The position numbers were made by a program, and so were the translations under genes. Positions 7,198-14,600 of a stretch of 30,350 nucleotides of DNA are shown here, one piece after another (the first letter of the stretch is position 1; every line of letters begins with the position of its first letter). The stretch lies in NCBI GenBank assembly GCA_947652855.1, contig CANTEO010000031.1, positions 1-30,350 of the forward strand, written 5' to 3'. The notes beneath the pieces are model-generated. The model saw only the letters and a list, made by a program, of their open reading frames with translations, ran no database searches and was not told the origin of the DNA. The DNA comes from an uncultured Roseburia sp. (GTDB lineage Bacteria > Bacillota > Clostridia > Lachnospirales > Lachnospiraceae).

Positions 7198-8925
7198 GTG
7201 TTTGAAATGGATATCACGGGAAGGAAATTATTTGTAAAGGCCCTCCTGGAAGAAGGCGTTGACACAATATTTGCCTATCCGGGGGGCATGGTGACGGATT
7301 TGCTGGACGAGCTTTATAAGCAGGATGGGATCCGCGTCGTCCTGCCGCGCCATGAGCAGGCGCTCATCCATGAGGCGGAGGGCTATGCGAAGGCCACGGG
7401 GAAGGTTGGGGTCTGCCTGGTGACGAGCGGGCCGGGCGCGACGAACACAATCACCGGGCTTGCGGACGCGCACTATGACAGCGTCCCCCTGGTCTGCTTC
7501 ACCGGGCAGGTGCCGCTTGGACTGATTGGGAATGAGGCGTTTCAGGAAGTGGACATTGTGGGCATGACGAGGAGCGTCACGAAGTACGGCGTGACGGTCA
7601 AGGAGCGGAAGGATCTGGGCAAGGTCATGAAGATGGCGTTTCATATCGCAAAGACGGGAAAGCCAGGCCCGGTGCTTATCGACATCCCAAAAGACATTCA
7701 GGTTGCGTCCGGGGACGCGGCTTACCCGGAGTTTGTGAATATCAGGGGCTATAAGCCAAATGAGGGCGTCCATGTGGGGCAGCTGAAAAAAGCCTATAAA
7801 TTGTTAAAGGCCGCGGAAAGGCCGCTGATCTTAGCGGGCGGCGGCGTCCTGATCGGGCGGGCGGAGAAGGAGCTGCTTAAGTTCGTTGAGAAGACGCGCG
7901 TTCCGGCCGTGACGACTGTGATGGGGAAGGGCGCAATAGCGCAGGGCCATCCCTATTATGTGGGAAACAGCGGGATGCATGGAAGGTACGCGGCGAATAT
8001 GGCGGTCAGCAGATGCGACGTGCTGTTTTCCATCGGGACGCGCTTCAATGACCGGATCACCGGGGACTTGAACGAATTTGCCCCCAACGCCAAAATTGTC
8101 CATATTGACATTGACACAGCGGCGATTTCCAGGAACGTCGTTGTAGATGTGCCGATCGTGGCGGACGCGAAGCTGGCGCTCAAAAAACTGAATGAGTGGG
8201 CGGAGCCAAAGGACACCGAAGGCTGGCTGCGCGACATCCGCGCTTTGGATCAGGAGAATCCGCTAACGATGCGCAAGGACAGGGGAATGACGCCGCAGAT
8301 GATTATGGAGGCCGTCAATGCAGAGTTCCCTTCCTGCGTCATCACGACGGACGTTGGGCAGCATCAGATGTGGGCCACGCAGTATTTGGAGGTTGGAGGC
8401 GACAGGAAATTCATGACCTCCGGGGGCCTTGGGACGATGGGCTTTGGGTTTCCCGCGGCAGTCGGCGCGAAGATTGGCTGCCCGGACCTGCCTGTTTTGT
8501 GCGTCACCGGGGACGGCGGCTTTCAGATGAATCTGCAGGAAATGGCTACGGCGGTGACGGAGGGCGCGCCGGTCATCATCTGCCTGTTAAACAACCAGCA
8601 TCTTGGGATGGTGCGCCAGATGCAGCAGCTTTTTTATGGAAAGCGCTATGAGGCGACGTGCCTTAGGCGCAGGGTGGGCTGCCCGCTAAACTGCAAGGGC
8701 AAGAACGACGGCTGCCCGCCGTATGTGCCGGATTTCATGCAGTTTGCAAAAGCATACGGGGCGCATGGAATCCGCGTGGAAAAGGAAGAGGAGATTGCGG
8801 CCGCTCTGAAGGAGGCGCGCTCTTATCAGGACGCGCCTACCGTCATTGAATTTCTGATTGCGAGCGATGAGCTTGTGCTTCCCATGGTAAAAGGCGGAAA
8901 CCCTATGAGCGAGATGATTTTATAG
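7198..8925 (+). CDS. ilvB: acetolactate synthase large (catalytic) subunit
   Basis: IlvB uses thiamine diphosphate to condense two pyruvates to acetolactate, or pyruvate with 2-ketobutyrate, as the first common step of valine, leucine and isoleucine synthesis. The 575-residue protein has the three ThDP-enzyme domains. Glu53 in RHEQALIHEAEGYA activates the cofactor. The magnesium/ThDP motif is GDGGF (438-442) through Asn465-Asn466. The GTRFNDRITG region matches the FAD-containing central domain. Between RYEAT and PDFMQFAKAYG there is an extra segment with four cysteines (Cys488, 495, 499, 506) not found in the classical E. coli-type enzymes. The start is GTG 7198 (AGGAGG 3 nt upstream) or ATG 7207 (12 nt); neither spacing is ideal. 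ilvN follows after 22 nt. Confidence 0.96.
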   Translation: MFEMDITGRKLFVKALLEEGVDTIFAYPGGMVTDLLDELYKQDGIRVVLPRHEQALIHEAEGYAKATGKVGVCLVTSGPGATNTITGLADAHYDSVPLVCFTGQVPLGLIGNEAFQEVDIVGMTRSVTKYGVTVKERKDLGKVMKMAFHIAKTGKPGPVLIDIPKDIQVASGDAAYPEFVNIRGYKPNEGVHVGQLKKAYKLLKAAERPLILAGGGVLIGRAEKELLKFVEKTRVPAVTTVMGKGAIAQGHPYYVGNSGMHGRYAANMAVSRCDVLFSIGTRFNDRITGDLNEFAPNAKIVHIDIDTAAISRNVVVDVPIVADAKLALKKLNEWAEPKDTEGWLRDIRALDQENPLTMRKDRGMTPQMIMEAVNAEFPSCVITTDVGQHQMWATQYLEVGGDRKFMTSGGLGTMGFGFPAAVGAKIGCPDLPVLCVTGDGGFQMNLQEMATAVTEGAPVIICLLNNQHLGMVRQMQQLFYGKRYEATCLRRRVGCPLNCKGKNDGCPPYVPDFMQFAKAYGAHGIRVEKEEEIAAALKEARSYQDAPTVIEFLIASDELVLPMVKGGNPMSEMIL

Positions 8926-8947
8926 ATGGGTACAAGGAGGGGTTGAC

Positions 8948-9445
8948 ATGAAAAACAGATGGATTGCGCTCTACGTGGAGAACCAAGTGGGCGTCCTGGC
9001 GAAGGTTTCCGGCTTGTTTTCCGGCAAATCCTATAATTTACAGAGCCTTACGGTGGGGACGACGGAGGATGAGACGGTCTCCCGCATGACGATCTGCGTC
9101 ATGAGCGACGACATTACGTTTGAGCAGATCAAAAAGCAATTGAACCGCATGGTGGAAGTGATTAAGGTCATTGACTTAACAAACGTCCCAATTCATATGA
9201 AGGAAATCCTGTTCGCGAAGGTGCAGCATTGTCAGGCGGCGGACAAGGAGGAGGCGTTTCGGATTGCGGAAGTGTTTGACGTGCAGGTGGCTGACATTGG
9301 GAAGGACAGCGTGCTTTTGGAATGCAAGCTGACAGAGCGCAGGAACAATGAGCTGATTGCGCTGCTAAAGAGCAGGTTCAAGGCTGTGGAGGTCGTGCGG
9401 GGCGGGGCGGTCGCGATTGAGTCGGTCAGCACGTCCTGCAGATGA
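8948..9445 (+). CDS. ilvN: acetolactate synthase small (regulatory) subunit
   Basis: IlvN binds the catalytic subunit, activates it and gives feedback inhibition by valine or another branched-chain amino acid. The 165-residue protein has an N-terminal ACT domain (about 4-77). It opens WIALYVENQVGVLAKVSGLF, with the Asn-x-x-Gly-x-Leu ligand turn, and contains SLTVGTTEDETVSRMTI. A second domain (about 80-158), with ILFAKVQHCQAADKEEAF and VEVVRGGAVAIE, matches the C-terminal ALS_ss_C fold. The length is usual for the family. The start has AAGGAGGGG 7 nt upstream. It is the last gene of the thyA-folA-ilvBN operon. Confidence 0.95.
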   Translation: MKNRWIALYVENQVGVLAKVSGLFSGKSYNLQSLTVGTTEDETVSRMTICVMSDDITFEQIKKQLNRMVEVIKVIDLTNVPIHMKEILFAKVQHCQAADKEEAFRIAEVFDVQVADIGKDSVLLECKLTERRNNELIALLKSRFKAVEVVRGGAVAIESVSTSCR

Positions 9446-9499
9446 CGGAAAGCCGCCGTGATTGGGCGTGGAATGAGAGTAAGAATGCGTTTTGAATGC

Positions 9500-9568
9500 T
9501 TGCCTGGCGTTTTCATGGAAGGGGCTTTGGACGCCCCGCAAGGAAACTGCCAGGCAATGACGGTTTTT
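9500..9568 (+). terminator. candidate terminator or structured 3' region after ilvN
   Basis: TTGCCTGGC (9500-9508) pairs perfectly with GCCAGGCAA (9549-9557). A nested GGGGC/GCCCC hairpin (9521-9525 and 9533-9537) sits inside, and TTTTT follows at 9564-9568. The long loop and the six bases before the T-run make it an imperfect terminator. It lies in the 142-nt space between convergent genes. Confidence 0.4.
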
Positions 9569-9587
9569 GGCGGGCTGAAAGGACGGC

Positions 9588-10097
9588 TTAGCGCGCCAGA
9601 AGCTGTTGGATTTCTCCAATATACATCGTATGGAAGTCGCCGTCTTTGTAATGCTCCGCTTCAATGCCGCCGTCGAAGAACGTGTCGGGCGTCAGCGTGA
9701 CGGCAGAGAGCCTTTTGCAGAGGATGACAAGGTTCCCCTCGTCAATGAATGGGATATGGCTTTCGTAATTAATATGCAGATGGGACATCTTCATTTTGTT
9801 CTCCCGTGCGCCGGAGACGCTTCCAAGGTACATCAGGATGGATTTGTTGAAGTCCTTTTGAAAGAAGGTCAGCGAGAATGTGCCGTGCGCGTCGATCAGC
9901 TGTTTCGTGTACCGTGAGTCACGGACATAGACAGAACAGACGTTTTTATTCCAAAGAACTCCAAAGCCGCCCCAGCTGACGGTCATGGAGTTCGCCTTTT
10001 CTTCGTCTCCTGCGGTTAAGACGCCCCAATCCTTGTTCAGCATGGTGAATGGATTGACATGAAACACGTCAATGGGGCAAGGCTGAAATGTATGCAT
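9588..10097 (-). CDS. flavin reductase family (FMN-binding split-barrel) protein
   Basis: This 169-residue cytoplasmic protein matches the flavin_reductase-like family. Its N-terminal region includes NKDWGVLTAGDEEKANSMTVSWGGFG in overview, with the characteristic G-(V/L)-L-T-A and N-S-M-T-x-S-W-G flavin-binding turns. SRYTKQLIDAHGTFSLTFF and the GDFHTMYIGEI end are also typical. Relatives bind FMN and reduce it, or act as flavoprotein oxidoreductases on unknown substrates. I chose ATG 10097 because AGGTGA lies about 5 nt upstream; a longer reading from 10196 would run through the end of pyrI. The start is 31 nt after the pyrI stop on the same strand, so it is probably the third gene of the pyrBI operon. 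No link to pyrimidine metabolism is shown. Confidence 0.85.
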   Translation of the reverse strand: MHTFQPCPIDVFHVNPFTMLNKDWGVLTAGDEEKANSMTVSWGGFGVLWNKNVCSVYVRDSRYTKQLIDAHGTFSLTFFQKDFNKSILMYLGSVSGARENKMKMSHLHINYESHIPFIDEGNLVILCKRLSAVTLTPDTFFDGGIEAEHYKDGDFHTMYIGEIQQLLAR

Positions 10098-10128
10098 AAA
10101 ATCACCTCGTTTATAAAGTTTGACTGTT

Positions 10129-10566
10129 TTAAAATCTCCGTTTCTTTTTTTGCTTCTGCTCGCAGTATTTGCAGCGGTAAATCTCCTTCTCTTCATCGGT
10201 CAGGATAAAAATTTGATCGAGCTCCTGCTCAATGGACGTGATGCAGCGTGGGTTTTTGCATTTTATCACGTTTACAATCTGCTTTGGCAGGTGCAGCTCT
10301 TTTTTTTCTACAATTGCATTGTTCTTGATGATGTTGACCGTAATGTTATGGTCAATGAAGCCTAGGATGTCCAGGTTGAGCCGGTCAATGGGGCATTCCA
10401 CTTTAATCATGTCTTTTTTTCCCATTTTATTGCTTTTTGCGTTTTTTATGATCGCAACCTGGCAGTCCAGGCGGTCCAGCTTTAAATCTTTGTAGATGGA
10501 CATGCTCATGCCTGCTTTGATATGGTCCAGCACGAAGCCTTCGCTGATTCCGCTGATATTTAACAT
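10129..10566 (-). CDS. pyrI: aspartate carbamoyltransferase regulatory subunit
   Basis: PyrI is the non-catalytic chain of aspartate transcarbamoylase. It binds nucleotides and holds catalytic trimers together through a zinc domain. The 145-residue protein has the N-terminal nucleotide-binding domain (about 1-95, with ISEGFVLDHIKAGMSMSIYK and VECPIDRLNLDILGF). The C-terminal zinc domain has four cysteines at 103, 108, 132 and 135 in a CX4C...CX2C pattern. The C-terminus ends in a Lys/Arg-rich tail (QKQKKKRRF). It starts 4 nt after the pyrB stop, so the two are translationally coupled and likely made in matched amounts. The length is near the usual 150 residues. Confidence 0.95.
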   Translation of the reverse strand: MLNISGISEGFVLDHIKAGMSMSIYKDLKLDRLDCQVAIIKNAKSNKMGKKDMIKVECPIDRLNLDILGFIDHNITVNIIKNNAIVEKKELHLPKQIVNVIKCKNPRCITSIEQELDQIFILTDEEKEIYRCKYCEQKQKKKRRF

Positions 10567-10570
10567 AGGG

Positions 10571-11485
10571 TCACCTCCAATTCAGCAAGGTTAGGATTAA
10601 GGCCATGCGGATATACACGCCGTACCTTGCCTGCTTAAAATAAACGGCCCTTGGGTCGTCGTCCACTTCCACGGAAATTTCATTGACCCTTGGGAGCGGG
10701 TGCAGCACAAGCATATCTTCCTTTGCGGACGAAAGCTTGTCTTTTGTAAGGATGTAGTAATCTTTCATGCGCACATAGTCTTCCTCGTTAAAGAAGCGTT
10801 CCCTCTGCACGCGAGTCATATACAGGATGTCCAGGCTTGGGATCGCGTCCTCTAAGCGCTCCATCTCCACGAAGGGGACGTTGTTTTTCTTTAACACGTC
10901 TTCCCGGATGTAGTCGGGGATTCTTAGCTCCTCCGGGGAGATTAAGACAAACGAGACGCCCGGATAGCGGATTAGGGCATGGATGAGCGAGTGGACGGTG
11001 CGCCCGAATTTCAAGTCGCCGCACAGGCCAATGGTTAAATCGGAAAGCCCTCCCTTGAGCGAATGGATGGTAAGCAGGTCGGTCAGGGTCTGCGTCGGGT
11101 GCTGATGCCCCCCGTCCCCGGCATTGATGACCGGGATGCCGGATTTTAAGGACGCCACAAGCGCCGCCCCTTCCTTTGGGTGGCGGATGGCGCAGATGTC
11201 CGCATAGCAGGAGATGACGCGGATCGTGTCAGACACGCTCTCCCCCTTGGCGGCAGAGCTTGCGTCCTGGCTGGCGAAGCCTAAGACGGAGCCGCCCATG
11301 TTCAGCATGGCGGCCTCAAAGCTAAGCCTTGTCCGGGTGCTTGGCTCATAAAAGCAGGTCGCCAGCTTTTTGCCCTCGCAGGCATGGGCGTACTTGGAAG
11401 GGTCGCGCTCCATATCGTTCGCAAGGGCAAGCAGATCGTTTAGCTCCTCTACGGAGAGGTCTAACGGGCTCATTAAATGACGCAT
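10571..11485 (-). CDS. pyrB: aspartate carbamoyltransferase catalytic subunit
   Basis: PyrB joins carbamoyl phosphate and L-aspartate to give N-carbamoyl-aspartate, the committed step of pyrimidine synthesis. The 304-residue protein carries the carbamoyl-phosphate motif FYEPSTRTRLSFE (Ser-Thr-Arg-Thr-Arg at 49-53), the lysine-bearing loop ending at Lys80, His129 in HQHPTQT, and the HPLPRVNEI loop near the C-terminus. The length matches the family (about 305-310). The start has AAAGGAGG about 8 nt upstream. It leads the minus-strand pyrB-pyrI-flavin reductase operon and has a good sigma-A promoter at 11513-11541. The 5' leader is only about 20 nt, so there is no room for a PyrR-type or translational attenuator. 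Confidence 0.97.
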   Translation of the reverse strand: MRHLMSPLDLSVEELNDLLALANDMERDPSKYAHACEGKKLATCFYEPSTRTRLSFEAAMLNMGGSVLGFASQDASSAAKGESVSDTIRVISCYADICAIRHPKEGAALVASLKSGIPVINAGDGGHQHPTQTLTDLLTIHSLKGGLSDLTIGLCGDLKFGRTVHSLIHALIRYPGVSFVLISPEELRIPDYIREDVLKKNNVPFVEMERLEDAIPSLDILYMTRVQRERFFNEEDYVRMKDYYILTKDKLSSAKEDMLVLHPLPRVNEISVEVDDDPRAVYFKQARYGVYIRMALILTLLNWR

Positions 11486-11512
11486 AAAAGTCCTCCTTTT
11501 ATAATTTTTATT

Positions 11513-11541
11513 ATCATATAATGTATGGGGGAAAATTACAA
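11513..11541 (-). promoter_or_regulatory. sigma-A promoter for pyrBI
   Basis: On the minus strand, TTGTAA (11536-11541) and TATGAT (11513-11518) are 17 bp apart. The predicted transcript starts near 11506, about 20 nt before the pyrB ATG. It is divergent from the first GH89 promoter, with 33 bp between the two -35 boxes. Confidence 0.65.
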
Positions 11542-11574
11542 GGGGGAAAGGGTTTTTTGATTGGGCAAAGTTGC

Positions 11575-11602
11575 TTTACAATTAAGAGTTTCGTGCTATA
11601 AT
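11575..11602 (+). promoter_or_regulatory. sigma-A promoter for the first GH89 gene
   Basis: TTTACA (11575-11580) and a perfect TATAAT (11597-11602) are 16 bp apart, with an extended -10 TG one base upstream. It places transcription near 11609, leaving a leader of about 70 nt. This rules out translation starts at 11561 or 11606 and supports ATG 11678. Confidence 0.7.
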
Positions 11603-11677
11603 AGTATGGTAAGAGAAAATACAAGGGGGTTATTTTCCGAATATTTTTGGGAAAGAAAGGAGAAAGGCAGAAAGAGG

Positions 11678-14600
11678 ATGGGAAAAAGATGGGTTAAAAA
11701 GGAAGCAAGCAAATTACGGCGGAGACGGGCGGCAGGCTTTTGCCTGGCGGCCTTATTGGCGTTTACGTCGGTTCCGCTGCCTGCATTGGCGGAAGGGGAA
11801 GGCGCGCCGGAGAACAGACTGGTCAATATTGCGTCAGACTGCAAGATTACGGCTCCAGGGACGAATGAGCCGACAGAGAATATGGTGGATGGGGACGCAG
11901 GCACGAAATGGTCGGCTGACAGTTATAATTGGCCGTCTACCGTGGAGTTTAAATTGCCGGAGGCCAACACCAAATCCGTCAGGAAAGTGGCGGTGAAGTT
12001 TGAGCATGACGCGGCCTATCCAGACCGCATGGTGGACATAGAGCTGAAATACGCGAAGAACAGCGTCACGTCGGATTTGGCGAAGGCGGACGAGAAGCAG
12101 GGCCATGCGCTGATGGACGACTATGTATATGAATTTCCCGTCCCTCAGGGGATGACCCATCTGTACGTGACGATTGCAAATCCGATGGCCGGGGAAGAGA
12201 CGGGGCTGTTTTGGCCTGCAATTGCGGAAGTGGAGATTTACATCGACGAGGACGTGGAAGAGGAAGTGGAGCTTATCAACCTTGCCTCCACAAGGGCGAA
12301 GCAGGTTGTTTTGGAAACAAGCGTCAATACGGAGCAAAACCAAAAGAGCGTGACAGACGGGGACGAGGCGACGGCCGCCCCGCTGCATACGAAGAAACTG
12401 GGTGAGCTTGCAGAAACTGACGCGGCGCCGTTTGCGGAGGTTATTCTTGACACGGATCAAAAAATCAGGAAGTTCGTCCTTGCCATGGCAAAGGACGCGT
12501 CGGGCGCAGAGTATGAATATACGATTTACGGGAAGAAGAGAGGGGACGCGGAGTATGCACAGATTACGTCCGGGACGGTAGGGACTGCGGACGGGGAGAG
12601 CCGCGCGGAGGTCACCGTAAGCGAGATTGCGGAGATTGCCGCAAAGGAAGTGGAATACAATGACGTAAAGGTGGTTTTCGGGGCGAAGAACGACGCCGCG
12701 AGGCAGACGGTCCCGCAGCTTGCGGAGCTTCAGATTTTAGCGAACAAGGCGACGGTCGCGGACGTGGACAGCGAAAATATCGCATGGGGCAGCCTGGACT
12801 TACATACAAATTACAATCAGGACACAGTGGGCCGGATTGTGGACGGGAATAAAGGCAACACCTGGACGGCAAAGCAGTACCCGGCTTATGTGGATATCGG
12901 GCTGGACGGGGAGTACAGCCTTTCCGAAATTCAGGTGTTCACCCCAAAAGAGGGCTATTCTCAGTATTCTTTATATTACAGCAATGACGGGCAGAACTAT
13001 TCGAAGCTTGCGGAAAAGACGGGGAAGGATTCCTGCCCGGCGGACGGGGAGAAGTATCCTGCGAATGGCGTAAAGGCAAGCAGCGTGCGCATTCTGATGG
13101 AATACCACTCACAAAATGAGAAGGCGGTCTTAAACGAGGTGCGCGTTTTGGGAGAAAGAGTGGGCGACGCCCCAAAGAAGGCAGGGCTTATAGAGCCGGA
13201 GCCGTTTGAGGGTTCCGCTTATGACAAGGAAGTCACGTCGGCGGACACGATTGCGGAGGTGCAGGGCATTATCCGAAGGAACCTGGGCGGCGCCTACGTG
13301 GACTGGTTCACATTTGAATTAGGCGGGGAAGGCGCATACGACTATTATGAGATTTCGGAAAAGGACGGGAAAATCCATATTAAGGGCAATGACGGCGTTT
13401 CCCTTGCCAGCGGCTTAAACCACTATTTGAAATACTACTGCAAGGCATTGATTACGCAGGTAGGGAATCAGGTGAAGTTGCCTTCCGGCATCGTTCCGGT
13501 GAACGGGACGGTGCGCAGGGAGTGCAAGGTGCCTGTGCGCTATGCCTACAATTACTGCACCATGTCCTATTCCATGCCGTTTTGGGGAGAGGACGAGTGG
13601 CAGAAGGAGCTGGACTGGCTGGCGTTAAACGGCGTGAATGTGGTGCTTGACATTACGGCGCAGGAAGAGGTCTGGAGGCAGTTTTTGGACGCGTTGGGGT
13701 ACAGCCATGCGGACATTAAGGATTATATCGCTGGCCCCGCGTTCTATGCATGGGCATATATGGCGAACCTCTCGGGGTTTGGCGGCCCGGTGCATGACAC
13801 CTGGTTTTCGGAGCGGACGGAGTTTGCAAGGAAGAACCAGCGCAAGATGCGGAACCTGGGGATGCAGCCGGTATTGCAGGGCTACAGCGGCATGGTTCCG
13901 GTGAATATTGTGGAAAAGGCGCAGGGGAATTATGCGCTAAGCGCAAATGACGTGCTGCCTCAGGGAAACTGGTGCGAGTTTCAACGCCCCTATATGCTGC
14001 GGACGACGTCAGACGCGTATAAAAAGTACGCAGAGCTGTTTTATCAGTGCCAGAAGAATGTGTTTGGGGACGTGACGGACTATTACGCGACCGATCCGTT
14101 CCATGAGGGAGGGAATACAGGGGGCTTGGACGTGTCGCAGGTGAGCGCGAACGTCGTGGATTCCATGGTTTCCATTGACAGTGACGCGGTATGGATTATC
14201 CAGGCGTGGCAGGGCAACCCTTCCGCGGCGTTGATGCGGGGGCTTGAGGGCAAGCGGGAGCACGCGCTCGTATTGGATTTGTACGCAGAGAAGGACACGC
14301 ATTGGAACGACCCGAATTATGCCGGGGGAAAAGAATTCAGCAATACGCCGTGGGTGTACTGTATGTTAAATAACTTCGGCGGGCGCATGGGGCTGCATGG
14401 GCATATGGACAATCTGGTGAGCGGCGTCGTGGACGCGGCGAACACGGCGAGCCATTTGAGCGGCATCGGCATAACGCCGGAAGGCTCTCAGAACAACCCT
14501 GTGCTTTACGACCTGCTGTTTGAGTCGGTTTGGTGCGACGACGCGTCCGCTCCTTTGCAGAAGATTGACACGAAAAGCTGGCTTAGGGATTACGCCGAGC

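Noticed and set aside
7228..7773. 181-residue minus-strand frame opposite ilvB
   Set aside because: It is wholly antisense to a well-conserved ilvB region and has no credible start or family match.
11561..11677. Upstream extension of the first GH89 gene to 11561
   Set aside because: It would start before the promoter -10 at 11597-11602 and add 39 residues before a normal signal peptide.
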